Positions 6,958-16,390 of a DNA stretch of 41,378 bases are shown here, piece by piece. The position numbers were made by a program, and so were the translations under genes. The notes under the pieces are model-generated. The model saw nothing but the letters and a program-made list of their open reading frames with translations, did no database searches and was not told where the DNA came from. The stretch is from an uncultured Clostridia bacterium (lineage in GTDB: Bacteria; Bacillota; SHA-98; UBA4971): positions 2,744-44,121 of the forward strand of contig FIZM01000037.1 in NCBI GenBank assembly GCA_900019985.1, in the 5' to 3' direction. Position 1 is the stretch's first letter; every line of letters begins with the position of its first letter.

Positions 6958-8194
6958 GGGCAATACCTCCCACGTTGTATGGCAGGGGTCTCGAAACAAG
7001 GCTGCATGAGGCAAAACATGCTATTCCCTCACCGGCACCGATAAACCCTAGCCCTTCCATTGTAGTTGCTTTAATACCGATGTCCCTCTCACCAATTCCA
7101 AGAATACGGCTGATATTTCGTCTCATATCTCCTGCAAATCTCGATATTCTGGGTTTTTCAGCCAGGACTGTTATATCAACGTTCTCCACAGTATAACCTT
7201 GGCTTTCAGCCAGGCTTTTCACCTTTGCCAGAATAAGATCGCTGGATATCCCTTCATATGAAGGATCATCAGGAGGAAACAGTATGCCGATGTCTCCTAA
7301 GGCACATGCACCGAGGATCGCATCTGAAACTGCATGGAGCACCACATCAGCGTCGGAATGCCCTTCAAGGCCAAGCTCAAACGGTATATCCACTCCTCCC
7401 AGTATCAAAGGCCGCCCCTCTACCAGCCTGTGGACATCAAACCCAGTTCCTACTCTGACTTTTCCGGGTTCAGGATCGTGTCGTTCCAATATGCCTCTTT
7501 CATCCTCTAAACTTCTTCGGGACAAGTACGAATCAGCGATGACCAGGTCTTCCTCATAAGTAATCTTGATGTTATCCAACTCGTCGTCAAGCAACCGGAC
7601 TTTCACACCGAGCCTCTCCACAACCATTGAATCATCAGTTGCTATAAACCCTTCTTCAGCTGCACTTATGTATGCCTTCTCTATTATCTCCCTCTGAAAA
7701 GCCTGAGGAGTCCTGGCTGCCCGGAGCAAATCGCGCTCCGGGGTCTCAGCTACATAACCTTCTTGATCCACCTTTATCGTATCTCTCATAGGGACTGATA
7801 CTATTGCAGCCCCGTACTCACGTGCAGCTTCAATCGTCATCTCGATAGTAGAAGGACGAATGAGCGGCCTCGCGCAATCATGAATCACAACAATCTCGCA
7901 TTCCGGCTCGATGTGCCCAAGTCCGCAAAGGACTGACTCCTGCCTGGTTGCTCCCCCTGAGACGACTTTTCGCACCTTTGAAAACCCACCCCAGGCCCGG
8001 ATAAGCCCCCATGTAAGCTCGATTTCATCAGAAGCTACAATCAGGATTACATCATCCACTGCCTGGCAGGCTTGAAAAGCAGAAAGCGTATGGATCAGGA
8101 TAGGTTTGCCTCTCAGCAAGAGATGAGTTTTATTCCCCTTCATCCTCATCCTTCTTCCTGACCCTGCCGCAGCTATAAGCGCGCAAACACTCAC
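6932..8194 (-). CDS. ispDF: Bifunctional IspD-IspF (MEP cytidylyltransferase / MEcPP synthase)
   Basis: Two MEP-pathway enzymes of isoprenoid synthesis in one chain of 420 residues. IspD (about 1-230) converts MEP plus CTP to CDP-ME; it shows the nucleotide loop ALIAAAGSGRRM and HDCARPLIRPSTIE. IspF (about 250-405) makes MEcPP; it begins KVRVGTGFDVHRL with the metal ligands of DVH, then EGHSDADVVLHAVSDAILGA, DIGILFPPDD, and KATTMEGLGFIGAGEGI. The start is GTG at 8194, four bases after the preceding stop, with GGGGG seven bases upstream. Bacillus has separate ispD and ispF in the same place, so this is an in-place fusion. IspE, the intervening enzyme, is not in the window. Confidence 0.94.
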   Translation of the reverse strand: MSVCALIAAAGSGRRMRMKGNKTHLLLRGKPILIHTLSAFQACQAVDDVILIVASDEIELTWGLIRAWGGFSKVRKVVSGGATRQESVLCGLGHIEPECEIVVIHDCARPLIRPSTIEMTIEAAREYGAAIVSVPMRDTIKVDQEGYVAETPERDLLRAARTPQAFQREIIEKAYISAAEEGFIATDDSMVVERLGVKVRLLDDELDNIKITYEEDLVIADSYLSRRSLEDERGILERHDPEPGKVRVGTGFDVHRLVEGRPLILGGVDIPFELGLEGHSDADVVLHAVSDAILGACALGDIGILFPPDDPSYEGISSDLILAKVKSLAESQGYTVENVDITVLAEKPRISRFAGDMRRNISRILGIGERDIGIKATTMEGLGFIGAGEGIACFASCSLVSRPLPYNVGGIARDSQTNYE

Positions 8195-8198
8195 ATAT

Positions 8199-9284
8199 CT
8201 ACCCCCTGGGCTTCGCAAATATCATCCTTCCTGCAGCAGTCTGAAGAACACTGGTTACTGCAACTTCTACTTCTTCGCCGATATAGCGCTTACCGCTGTC
8301 AACCACCACCATCGTGCCGTCGTCTAAGTACGCTATACCTTGACCTGCCTCTTTTCCGTCTTTGATGACGTATACTGTCATTTCTTCACCTGGCAGCACC
8401 ACAGGCTTAAGGGCATTAGCCAGTTCGTTAATGTTTAATACAGCCACACCTCTGAGCTGAGCTACCTTGTTAAGGTTGAAATCGTTGGTAATGATCTTTC
8501 CGTTTGTGGATTGTGCCAGTTTCAGCAGCTTTGAATCTACGTCACTGCCGTTCCCTATATCTGAGTCGAGTATCTGGATTTGGCTGCCTGCCTCCTTGCG
8601 CATCTTGCCGAGGATATCCAGTCCCCTTCTGCCTCGGTTGCGCTTCAAAGGATCGGCTGAGTCGGCAATATGCTGCAGCTCTTCAAGAATGAAAGTAGGG
8701 ACTATGATCGTCCCGTCTATAAAGCCACTTTTACAGATATCAAGGATTCTACCGTCAATTATCACACTGGTGTCAAGGATCTTTGGTGCACAATAACTCC
8801 CGTGTTTCTGACCCTTATCTCGCTGACCCCCAACTACCCGCTCTACTGACCTGGGGACGGAAGTAAATAGATTAAATAATTCCTCTCTTTTCTTGATAGC
8901 AAGTTGCATACCTAAATAACCCATGAACAGTGTTAAAGCAATAGGCAGGTAGACACCGACGTAAGGGATTTGAGTAAAGGGAAGCGCGAGTAATACTGCA
9001 ATAAGAAGGAAAATGATTGCACCGAAAGTACCCACTACAAGGTCCTGCGTAGGCACCTTTTGTAAGTACGCCTCAAGCTTTGAAGTAGCTTTACGAAGGC
9101 CTCGAAAGACTACGGGAAAAACAGATAATCCAAAGAGTCCGCCGACTGCAGCCAGCAGGATGAGCACCGGTATACTGACGCCGGCATCGAGATTCAGGAG
9201 TATCACCTTTGTTAAGAAACGATGAATAAGAAATCCGATGAATGCCCCCAGAATAAAAGAAACGCTACTTGTCAGTTTATCCAT
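8199..9284 (-). CDS. PIN/TRAM-domain membrane protein (YacL family)
   Basis: 361 residues. Four hydrophobic helices lie at about 5-25, 36-58, 84-104 and 109-128. A PIN nuclease-like domain starts near residue 167 ([20 protein letters not shown]), with further acidic sites in [31 protein letters not shown] and [14 protein letters not shown]-terminal TRAM RNA-binding domain starts near [20 protein letters not shown]. The family is a membrane-anchored putative RNase with no settled substrate. ATG at 9284 is chosen because GAGAGG precedes it; the longer frame to 9365 would add 27 unconvincing residues. ispDF follows after four bases. The order carD-PIN/TRAM-ispD is conserved in Firmicutes. Confidence 0.9.
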   Translation of the reverse strand: MDKLTSSVSFILGAFIGFLIHRFLTKVILLNLDAGVSIPVLILLAAVGGLFGLSVFPVVFRGLRKATSKLEAYLQKVPTQDLVVGTFGAIIFLLIAVLLALPFTQIPYVGVYLPIALTLFMGYLGMQLAIKKREELFNLFTSVPRSVERVVGGQRDKGQKHGSYCAPKILDTSVIIDGRILDICKSGFIDGTIIVPTFILEELQHIADSADPLKRNRGRRGLDILGKMRKEAGSQIQILDSDIGNGSDVDSKLLKLAQSTNGKIITNDFNLNKVAQLRGVAVLNINELANALKPVVLPGEEMTVYVIKDGKEAGQGIAYLDDGTMVVVDSGKRYIGEEVEVAVTSVLQTAAGRMIFAKPRG

Positions 9285-9325
9285 TTTCAGGCCTCTCACC
9301 TCTCTTTCTCTCATAAGATTTGACA

Positions 9326-9346
9326 GCCCCCTAGGGGATTGGGGGC
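9326..9346 (-). promoter_or_regulatory. G/C-rich hairpin upstream of the PIN/TRAM gene
   Basis: GCCCCC / GGGGGC stem with a nine-base loop, 40 bases before the start at 9284. No T tract follows on either strand, so it is not an obvious terminator. It may affect translation or RNA stability. Confidence 0.3.
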
Positions 9347-9524
9347 ACAGGCGGTGAGACAGCATTGCCTTCCAGGATCTATTATGGGAACTTGGCCCCC
9401 TCTATATCCTTGCCCTGCCCGAGACTCCTCAAGTATGAGTCCAGGCTGATGAAAAGATTGAGCCTTGCTTCCCTCCGTTAATGAAACGAAATCACTGTTT
9501 TCAGGTTCCACAAGTTGCGATACC

Positions 9525-10001
9525 TCATTGAAGAGCTTCTTCTATGGCTTTCTCTACGTCTTCTACATGGGAATCTTCAGCGATCACCAACTCACTGATT
9601 AGGATCTGCATTGCGTTTTCCAGCATGCGACGTTCCCCGGTAGACAAACCTTTCTCTCTTTCGCGATAGGTGAGGTTTCTCACTACCTCTGCCACTTCAA
9701 AAACGTCGCCTGTTCTAATCTTTTCCAAGTTAGCCCTGTATCTTCGATTCCAGTTGGATGACATTTTCGTCCTATCCCCGGCCAGGACATCGTAGACCTT
9801 CTGTACGTCTTCCTTGTCTATTACACCCCTTAAGCCCACTTCTTCAGCGCTCTCCAGGGGAACCATGACTCTCATGTCTCCGTTGGGAATCCTGAGTATA
9901 TAGTACTTCTGTTTCTCACCGAGGATTTCCCGCTCTTCAACTGCTTCAATAACACCTGCGCCGTGCATAGGGTATACTACTTTATCACCGACATTAAACA
10001 T
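9525..10001 (-). CDS. carD: CarD/CdnL-family transcription regulator
   Basis: RNA-polymerase-binding protein of about 158 residues that stabilises the open complex at rRNA and other promoters. The N-terminal CarD Tudor-like RNAP-interaction domain (MFNVGDKVVYPMHGAGVIEA) is followed by a helical DNA-binding domain with NWNRRYRANLEKIRTGD, EVAEVVRNLTYREREKGLST and GERRMLENAMQILISEL. ATG at 10001 fits the family N-terminus; an ATG at 10007 is also possible, and GGGGGG lies just upstream of both. It is transcribed from the promoter at 10135-10164. In related genomes disA often lies between radA and this gene; here it does not. Confidence 0.93.
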   Translation of the reverse strand: MFNVGDKVVYPMHGAGVIEAVEEREILGEKQKYYILRIPNGDMRVMVPLESAEEVGLRGVIDKEDVQKVYDVLAGDRTKMSSNWNRRYRANLEKIRTGDVFEVAEVVRNLTYREREKGLSTGERRMLENAMQILISELVIAEDSHVEDVEKAIEEALQ

Positions 10002-10134
10002 AGCCATACTTCCCCCCAATCATACCAATAGTCACCTGGCACCCCTGATCTCGGCCAGAGGAGGAAAGAGGCCTGCTATATGCGTAATTATGAAAATCAT
10101 GGATAATCATCATTCTTATACTCACACCTAATTA

Positions 10135-10164
10135 ATTGTAGCATTCTTGGGAGCCGAGTGTCAA
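10135..10164 (-). promoter_or_regulatory. SigA-type promoter for carD
   Basis: On the minus strand TTGACA (10159-10164), an 18-base spacer, and TACAAT (10135-10140). A TG one base before the -10 makes it an extended -10 promoter as well. The leader to carD would be about 125 bases. Confidence 0.8.
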
Positions 10165-10226
10165 TTCAGCGCCTTACCCTTCCATTCCAGGGAAATACTG
10201 CGGATTCACACCGGCAAGAGGTGTCG

Positions 10227-10256
10227 TTGACAATCCCGGAGACGTATCGTTATAAT
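10227..10256 (+). promoter_or_regulatory. SigA-type promoter for the 10317 gene
   Basis: Perfect consensus boxes TTGACA (10227-10232) and TATAAT (10251-10256) with an 18-base spacer. It is divergent from the carD promoter, with about 60 bases between the two -35 boxes, so shared regulation is possible. A strong promoter for so small a gene is notable. Confidence 0.85.
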
Positions 10257-10316
10257 TAAAGACAATGAACAGCTTTACACTCCCTTCGAGTATTTTTGTG
10301 GGCGAGGTGACTTATT

Positions 10317-10712
10317 GTGGAGCACTTAGAATGCGATTCATTCCAGGAAGCGGTATCTCGTTGCCTCGTCAGACACAGAAGCATCCTGGATTGCACTTCA
10401 AAACTGGATGAAGCAACTGCCCGTGTTAACAGGGCCATTGCAAAAGCCGTGACGACTTGCGGCTGCCTCAAAGTAAGTGCTTCAAGGCAGAGATTCCCTC
10501 AGGATGCATCCTTTTCTGAACTTCGCAATTTCACTGAATCACATCTGGAAGGCTCTCTTTGTCCCGAGTGTCGCGATATATTAGAGAGTGAGATCGGACG
10601 AACCCTCTTCTACTTAACAGCCGTGTGTGAACTGCTCGGTCTTGATATCTCAGACATTATGGAAAAGGAAATGACCAGGTTATCAACGCTTGGCATTTAC
10701 AATCTGACATAA
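10317..10712 (+). CDS. Small helical protein with a MazG-like C-terminus and four cysteines
   Basis: 131 residues; the only plus-strand gene in the first 39 kb. The GTG start has GAGGTGA six bases upstream and the promoter at 10227-10256 in front. The sequence is mostly helical. The C-terminal part (EIGRTLFYLTAVCELLGLDI, then a KEMTRL helix) resembles the helix of MazG/NTP-pyrophosphatase-like proteins, but the usual EExxD metal motif is not intact. Two cysteine pairs, CGC at about 43-45 and CPEC at about 82-85, could bind Zn or an Fe-S cluster. I think homologues occur near radA in other clostridia, but I cannot name the family with certainty. Its stop is 14 bases from the radA stop on the other strand. 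Function unknown. Confidence 0.8.
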   Translation: MEHLECDSFQEAVSRCLVRHRSILDCTSKLDEATARVNRAIAKAVTTCGCLKVSASRQRFPQDASFSELRNFTESHLEGSLCPECRDILESEIGRTLFYLTAVCELLGLDISDIMEKEMTRLSTLGIYNLT

Positions 10713-10726
10713 GGCCGGCTGAATCG

Positions 10727-12088
10727 TTAGCGTTTCATAGCATGTTCCAGAGCTTCACTGATAGTTCTCACCGGTATAACCTGGAGTGATTCATGCTCTG
10801 TCAAGACTGCTCTGTTAGAAGCAGGGATAATGCACTTTTTGAAACCTATCTTTGCAGCCTCAGCCACTCTGGATTCTATGCGGCTGACACCCCTGATCTC
10901 TCCTGAAAGGCCCACTTCTCCAATGATAACAACGTCAGGATGGCATAGGGCATTTCGGAAACTTGAAGCTACAGCACAGGCAACAGCAAGGTCGGCCGCA
11001 GGCTCATTCAACCTGGCACCGCCTGCTACACTCACATAGACATCACACATTGACAAACCCAGCCCTGCCCGCTTCTCCAGGACAGCAAGGATAATCGCAA
11101 CTCTGTTGGAGTCTATCCCCGTAGTGGTCCGTCTGGGAACTCCGAAAGGAGTCCGCGTTACAAGGGCTTCGATCTCAACCAGTATAGGACGGGTCCCTTC
11201 AACACTTGCAGTCACACATGAACCGGCTACCGTGTGGGACCTGCCTGACAGGAACACCTCTGACGGGTTGGTAATCTCAGAAAGGCCGCTGTCTCCCATT
11301 TGGAATACACCGATTTCATTAGTGGATCCGAATCTGTTCTTTACACACCGGAGTATTCTGAAACTATGGTGGCGCTCTCCTTCGAAATAGAGCACAGTAT
11401 CGACTATGTGCTCAAGCACTTTAGGGCCTGCTATTGCTCCTTGCTTAGTTACATGGCCCACAAGGCAAATGGGGATTTCAAGCTCTTTGGCTTTTCTCAT
11501 AAGCCTGCTTGCACACTGGCTTACCTGAGATACGCTTCCCGGTGCAGAAGTCAGGTCTTTTGTAAAAACCGTCTGAATCGAATCAATGACCACAAGGCCC
11601 GGAGAGGTATTCTCAATCCAGTACTCGATTCGTTCCAGGTCCACCTCAGGAAGGATTAATAGATTATCTGAGCGGATCCCCAGCCTGTCTCCGCGGAGCT
11701 TAACCTGGTTTGAGGACTCTTCTCCTGAAACGTACAGTACTTTTGTATCGGTGCTGACTGCTCCGGACACCTGAAGGAGAAGTGTGGATTTACCTATCCC
11801 CGGATCTCCTCCGATTAGCACTACAGAACCGGGGACTATTCCTCCGCCCAGGACTCTGTCGAGTTCAGCGATACCGCTGGTGAACCTGTTTGTTCCTACT
11901 GTCTCAAGCTCGGTAATAGGGCAAGGAGCAGGGCCTTTTGAAACGTCCTTGCTGTGTCCGGCAGGTACGGCTGTGATTACTTCTTCAACAAGGGAACTCC
12001 ATTCACCGCATGAAGGACATTTCCCGAGCCATCGTGGAGTCTCGTACCCACACTCTTTGCATACATACTTCGTCTTCTCCCTGGCCAT
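10727..12088 (-). CDS. radA: DNA repair protein RadA (Sms)
   Basis: RecA-like branch-migration ATPase in recombinational repair and transformation; 453 residues, normal length. An N-terminal zinc finger (CKECGYETPRWLGKCPSCGE) is followed by the ATPase domain with Walker A GGDPGIGKSTLLLQ (about 92-105) and the RadA-specific KNRFG motif (KNRFGSTNEIGVF, about 250). The C-terminal Lon-protease-like ring domain includes SVAGGARLNEPAADLAVACA and GEVGLSGEIRGVSRIESRVA. The ATG start has GGAAGGG five bases upstream. It follows lplA by about 98 bases. The next minus-strand gene is carD, not disA. Confidence 0.97.
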   Translation of the reverse strand: MAREKTKYVCKECGYETPRWLGKCPSCGEWSSLVEEVITAVPAGHSKDVSKGPAPCPITELETVGTNRFTSGIAELDRVLGGGIVPGSVVLIGGDPGIGKSTLLLQVSGAVSTDTKVLYVSGEESSNQVKLRGDRLGIRSDNLLILPEVDLERIEYWIENTSPGLVVIDSIQTVFTKDLTSAPGSVSQVSQCASRLMRKAKELEIPICLVGHVTKQGAIAGPKVLEHIVDTVLYFEGERHHSFRILRCVKNRFGSTNEIGVFQMGDSGLSEITNPSEVFLSGRSHTVAGSCVTASVEGTRPILVEIEALVTRTPFGVPRRTTTGIDSNRVAIILAVLEKRAGLGLSMCDVYVSVAGGARLNEPAADLAVACAVASSFRNALCHPDVVIIGEVGLSGEIRGVSRIESRVAEAAKIGFKKCIIPASNRAVLTEHESLQVIPVRTISEALEHAMKR

Positions 12089-12186
12089 TTAGTCCCTTCC
12101 GTTCTGTTTGTTAGCTCAAAACCTCAACCTTATATGTTCACTTTAAACTCAAAGACACCTATCCCACCTAGCATGCGGCAACAGGC

Positions 12187-13251
12187 TCAGCTCGCTTTGC
12201 AAATAGCTTCTGCAAAGTGCAAGGGCAAAACTCCGGGGGAGTCAATGGAAAGATCACGGTACACCTTAGATATCACTTCTTCTATATCTGACACATGGCG
12301 GCGAACTCCGATGAGGGAATCTTCAATATCTCTCAGACGCTCCTTGGGATAAAGCGTGAAATCTCCTGTAATGGATATATCCCTGATGATACCTCCCTCA
12401 ACAGCGCATGTTACAGTTATCAGTCCACCCGGCGCTTTATAGCTCTGCTCAGAAACTTGCACGTCAGATGAGATCTTGACTTTCATGTAGCTCTCGCCAT
12501 CGGTTTTCTTGTCGCGGCGCTTAAACAAGAACTCATCAGACATCATCTTCGTTCCAAGCTCACGCGCTTTTTCGTAGACTTCTGCGGGAAGAGGGACCTC
12601 GTTTAGCTTGCCGAGACTCTTTTCAAAATTCTCAATGAGCAAATCCTCAACTTCCTTGCGAGGAGGCATCTTCCCGGTTTCTTTAAGCACACTGCTCACG
12701 TTATCTTCCAAAGACTTAAAGACTTTGTCACGAAACTTCTCGCTGGGCACTTTGAGGATATTCGCCATTCCCCTGGAATCGAAGTTCAAGATAATGTTTC
12801 CCACAAACACGACGCACTCGCCGATATCAGCGCCGCCCAACCCTGAGACCTTCCGGCCTTCCTCTGTAATCACGTCGTTTACCGGCCTAAACAGCGCACG
12901 AACTCCCAGTTGGCGATAGGTGTCAACACACGGGCCTGCAATAAGCTCGTATAAAGCTGAAATTCCCCTGGGAAATCCGGGATTATCCCGCCTTAATAGA
13001 AGTTGGAAAAAGATCTGGTCTTGGTCAAGGAGCGTGGTTCCTCCCCCGATTTCCCTGCGCATCACAGAGATACCGTGCGTTTTGCAATACTCCAAGTCCA
13101 CTACTTTATCTGTATCTTGAAAATACCCTATACTTACAATCCTTTCCTTCGGTGAGACGATAATCAGGCCTTCAGAACCCATCCTGGCTAACGCATGGAA
13201 AATCAACATGGACATTTGCCCTTCCAAACACCCCAGGCGATACACATTCAC
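12187..13251 (-). CDS. Lipoate--protein ligase A family protein
   Basis: Cofactor transferase-fold enzyme that attaches lipoate (or octanoate) to lipoyl domains; about 354 residues. The catalytic domain has SIGYFQDTDKVVDLEYCK, the substrate-binding RREIGGGTTLLDQDQIFFQL (typical RRxxGGG), and GRKVSGLGGADIGECVVFVG with the invariant lysine. The C-terminal accessory domain (from about KVKISSDVQVSEQSYKAPGG) matches the LplA adenylation-associated domain, so an ATP-using ligase is more likely than a LipM transamidase. GTG at 13251 is chosen because GGGGG lies nine bases upstream. It follows the DUF1893 gene by 22 bases. No lipoyl-dependent enzyme complex is present in the window. Exact substrate unproven. 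Confidence 0.88.
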   Translation of the reverse strand: MNVYRLGCLEGQMSMLIFHALARMGSEGLIIVSPKERIVSIGYFQDTDKVVDLEYCKTHGISVMRREIGGGTTLLDQDQIFFQLLLRRDNPGFPRGISALYELIAGPCVDTYRQLGVRALFRPVNDVITEEGRKVSGLGGADIGECVVFVGNIILNFDSRGMANILKVPSEKFRDKVFKSLEDNVSSVLKETGKMPPRKEVEDLLIENFEKSLGKLNEVPLPAEVYEKARELGTKMMSDEFLFKRRDKKTDGESYMKVKISSDVQVSEQSYKAPGGLITVTCAVEGGIIRDISITGDFTLYPKERLRDIEDSLIGVRRHVSDIEEVISKVYRDLSIDSPGVLPLHFAEAICKAS

Positions 13252-13273
13252 GAAATCGTGCCCCCTTTGAATT

Positions 13274-13714
13274 TCAATGCTCGTTCCCGAAGAACTCCAC
13301 GAGAACGCGAAATACTTCGTGAGACGACTCAAGGGGTTCAGTCATCTTTTCAAAAGGACACACATCTGTTCCGTTTCTGTTTAGAATGTGCGGGGTTCTT
13401 TCATCGGCAACAAGCAATATGTCAGCCATCCTAAGTTCCTCAATCGCAGCGTCAGAAGCTAAAGGGGTGTAAGCTGCAGCTACCCCTGAGTATATACACA
13501 GCATGGCGGAAGCCCGCCCGATCACACGGTCGCCGATAACGGCTCCTTCCAGCTTTTCTCCAAGTTCCATTACTGCCTTGACAAAGGGACGGATCCCTCG
13601 TTCCTTCGCCTCTATCAGGACTTTTCCGTCTTTCAACGCCACGAGTCCTAAACCGTTATCCCTGATCAGCCTTTGCGCATGCCGGAGATCGTACTCTATC
13701 CGGTTTCCGGTCAT
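13274..13714 (-). CDS. DUF1893 protein (TM1506-like, deaminase fold)
   Basis: About 146 residues. The pattern fits DUF1893: LGLVALKDGKVLIEAKERGI, then an alpha-helical EGAVIGDRVIGRASAMLCIY, and a C-terminal ILNRNGTDVCPFEKMTEPLE with the conserved N-R-x-G-T-x-x-C-P. The Thermotoga TM1506 structure has a cytidine-deaminase-like fold, but no activity is established for the family. ATG at 13714 is preferred, with GGGCGGG upstream; a TTG at 13762 is also in frame. It is close upstream of lplA and downstream of the clpC terminator, so the two form a small unit inserted between clpC and radA. Function unknown. Confidence 0.85.
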   Translation of the reverse strand: MTGNRIEYDLRHAQRLIRDNGLGLVALKDGKVLIEAKERGIRPFVKAVMELGEKLEGAVIGDRVIGRASAMLCIYSGVAAAYTPLASDAAIEELRMADILLVADERTPHILNRNGTDVCPFEKMTEPLESSHEVFRVLVEFFGNEH

Positions 13715-13818
13715 ATTTGTTCCCGCCCTAACTGCATAAAACCTTGAATCTCTATCCTTCAAATTCTATAGCAACCTTTTAATTCCTCTCAGCCAAAAGG
13801 GTGAATAAGTAACGAAGA

Positions 13819-13852
13819 CCGTTGAATTCTCCTCGCCGGGAGAACCCAACGG
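13819..13852 (-). terminator. Terminator hairpin after clpC
   Basis: CCGTTG / CAACGG outer stem and a TTCTC / GAGAA inner stem with small mismatches between them. On the minus strand it is followed by TCTTCGTTACTTATT. It lies 20 bases after the clpC stop and would close the heat-shock operon. Confidence 0.7.
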
Positions 13853-13872
13853 CCCCGCAGGTTACATTCCCC

Positions 13873-16341
13873 TTAACTTCCAGGTTCTTCTGAACCTGAC
13901 GTTACAGCAACCTGTCCCTTCGCTTTTTCGATATGAATCTTGTCATCTTTGAGAGTTACAGATACCAGGTCCCCATAGGAGATCTCGCCTTGGAGGATCT
14001 TTTCAGACAAGAGCGTCTCGAGCTTGCGTTCAATGACCCTCCTCAAAGGACGTGCGCCGAACTCTCTGCTGAAACCTTCTTTTGCAATAAGGTCTTTAAC
14101 CTCGTTGCTTACATCAAGGTGAATGTCTCGGTCTTTCAGCCTCTCCTCCACCTGTGCAATCTGCAATTCTACTATCTCGCGTATCTCCTGTTCATTCAGT
14201 GCCTTAAACACTATGACTTCGTCAACTCTGTTTAGGAACTCAGGCCTAAACGTCTTCTTCATTGCAGTTAAGACTTGTTCCTTCATTCTTTCGTAGTCGT
14301 ATTGCTCTGTATCACCTGAAATGAAACCGAGTTTCGTGTCGGTGCTTATGAGATTTGCGCCTACGTTGGACGTCATGATAATAACAGTGTTTCTAAAGTC
14401 CACTGTCCGCCCTTTTCCGTCTGTCAACCTACCCTCCTCAAGGACCTGAAGGAGTATGTTGAAGACGTCATGATGGGCCTTTTCTATCTCGTCAAACAAC
14501 ACCACTGAATAGGGCTGTCTCCGAACCTTCTCTGTAAGCTGGCCTGCTTCATCATAACCTACATAGCCCGGAGGCGCTCCTATCAACCTCGAGACCGTAT
14601 GCCTTTCCATGTACTCTGACATGTCAAAGGCAAGCATTGCATTTTCATCTCCGAAGAGCGCCTCTGCAAGCGCCCTGGCTAGCTCTGTTTTACCTACTCC
14701 TGTCGGACCCAGGAAGATGAATGATCCGATAGGCCTCTTCGGATCTTTAAGCCCTGCATGAGCCCGCCTTATAGCCCTTGCAAGAGATGCCACTGCCTCC
14801 TCCTGTCCGATTACCCGCTTATGAAGGATCTCTTCCAGCTTCAGCAGCCTTTCTGTCTCTTCTTCAGTAAGCTGAGTTACAGGAACGCCTGTCCATGCAG
14901 ACACTACTTCAGCAATATCTTCAGCAGTCACAACAGCTTCCACCATACCGCGCTTGTTCTGCCACTCGCTCTTCTTTGCCTCGATCTCTTCCTTTAGCTT
15001 CTGCTCCTTGTCACGGAGGCTTGCAGCCTGCTCGAATTCCTCATTCTTTATGGCAGATTCCTTCTCTGTCCTGATCCTTGCGTATTCCTCTTCCAGCTTC
15101 CTTATATCCGGAGGTGCAATCGTAGTCCCAATCCGAACCTTGGAAGAAGCTTCATCTATCAAGTCGATAGCTTTGTCCGGCAAGAATCTGTCAGATATGA
15201 ACCTGTCACTGAGCCTCGCGGCAGCCCTGATAGCCTCATCGGTTATCTTGACCCTGTGATGCGCCTCATATCTGTCTCTGAGACCCTCGAGAATTGCTAT
15301 GGTCTCTTCAACTGTAGGTTCGCCTACCATTATCGGCTGGAACCGCCTCTCGAGAGCAGCATCTTTCTCCACGTGCTTCCTGTACTCATCAATTGTAGTA
15401 GCACCGATGCATTGAAGCTCGCCACGGGCAAGAGCAGGCTTTAGGATATTTGCAGCATCGATCGCTCCTTCAGCTGCCCCTGCTCCCACAATCGTATGGA
15501 GCTCATCAATGAACAGGATTACATCTTGGCTCGCCCTTATCTCGTCAACTATCTTCTTCAGCCTCTCCTCAAACTCCCCGCGGAACTTTGTCCCTGCGAC
15601 GATCGCACCCATGTCCAGGGTGATTACACGCTTATCTGCAAGGACTTCCGGAATGTCGCCGCGGGCAACCATCTGAGCAAGGCCTTCGACAACAGCGGTT
15701 TTACCTACTCCCGGGTCTCCGATAAGGACCGGGTTATTCTTTGTTCTTCGGCTGAGCACCTGAATGACCCTTTGAATCTCCTGGGTCCGCCCGATAACCG
15801 GATCAAGCTTTCCTTCGGCTGCCATAGCTGTAAGATCCCGTCCGAACTGATCCAGAGTAGGTGTTTTCCTCGCTGCCTGCTTAGCTTTGCCGCTGGGAGC
15901 AGGTGCATCGCCTAATAGTCCGATAACCTCGTCACGGACTTTCTCTGCATCTGCTCCAAGGCTGGTTAAGACTTGTGCTGCAATACCTTCACCTTCACGT
16001 ATTAATCCCAGTAAAATATGCTCTGTACCGATATACCCTTGGCCCAGCTGCCTTGCCTCGACCATAGCGAGTTCAAGCACCTTTTTTGCCCTCGGGGTGA
16101 GGGTAAGCATCTTTACCTTGTCTGTATCTCCCTTGCCTACCATTTTCTCTACTGCTTGTCTCACATCTTCCAAACTTATCCCAAGGTTTTGAAGGGCTCG
16201 GGCGGCTATACCGGTGCCTTCGGCAACAAGGCCTAAAAGCAGGTGTTCCGTGCCTATGACATCGTGGCCAAGCCGCCTGGCTTCCCCTTGAGAGAGCTGC
16301 AAGACCCTTTGGGCCCTCTCAGTTAATCCACCGAACATCAT
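13873..16341 (-). CDS. clpC: ATP-dependent Clp protease ATPase subunit ClpC
   Basis: HSP100 unfoldase that works with ClpP and with McsB-marked (phospho-Arg) substrates; about 822 residues. Two N-terminal Clp-N repeats contain [20 protein letters not shown] and [20 protein letters not shown]. The first AAA+ has Walker A GDPGVGKT and Walker [12 protein letters not shown]. The M-domain/UVR coiled coil lies around [20 protein letters not shown]. The second AAA+ has [14 protein letters not shown] and [11 protein letters not shown], and a C-terminal D2-small domain follows. The start is taken at MFGGLTERA with a preceding Met (16341), as in Bacillus ClpC; three ATGs in a row follow GGGAAGAG, so the exact one is uncertain. 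Last gene of the ctsR operon. Confidence 0.96.
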   Translation of the reverse strand: MMFGGLTERAQRVLQLSQGEARRLGHDVIGTEHLLLGLVAEGTGIAARALQNLGISLEDVRQAVEKMVGKGDTDKVKMLTLTPRAKKVLELAMVEARQLGQGYIGTEHILLGLIREGEGIAAQVLTSLGADAEKVRDEVIGLLGDAPAPSGKAKQAARKTPTLDQFGRDLTAMAAEGKLDPVIGRTQEIQRVIQVLSRRTKNNPVLIGDPGVGKTAVVEGLAQMVARGDIPEVLADKRVITLDMGAIVAGTKFRGEFEERLKKIVDEIRASQDVILFIDELHTIVGAGAAEGAIDAANILKPALARGELQCIGATTIDEYRKHVEKDAALERRFQPIMVGEPTVEETIAILEGLRDRYEAHHRVKITDEAIRAAARLSDRFISDRFLPDKAIDLIDEASSKVRIGTTIAPPDIRKLEEEYARIRTEKESAIKNEEFEQAASLRDKEQKLKEEIEAKKSEWQNKRGMVEAVVTAEDIAEVVSAWTGVPVTQLTEEETERLLKLEEILHKRVIGQEEAVASLARAIRRAHAGLKDPKRPIGSFIFLGPTGVGKTELARALAEALFGDENAMLAFDMSEYMERHTVSRLIGAPPGYVGYDEAGQLTEKVRRQPYSVVLFDEIEKAHHDVFNILLQVLEEGRLTDGKGRTVDFRNTVIIMTSNVGANLISTDTKLGFISGDTEQYDYERMKEQVLTAMKKTFRPEFLNRVDEVIVFKALNEQEIREIVELQIAQVEERLKDRDIHLDVSNEVKDLIAKEGFSREFGARPLRRVIERKLETLLSEKILQGEISYGDLVSVTLKDDKIHIEKAKGQVAVTSGSEEPGS

Positions 16342-16390
16342 CATCTCTTCCTTCCCTTCCCTTCTAAGTAAGAGTTCATAATATGGTAAT

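Noticed and set aside
9311-9511. 66-codon minus-strand frame between carD and the PIN/TRAM gene
   Set aside because: No strong ribosome site, low-complexity Gly/Gln/Pro sequence, no family resemblance, and it overlaps the GC-rich hairpin.
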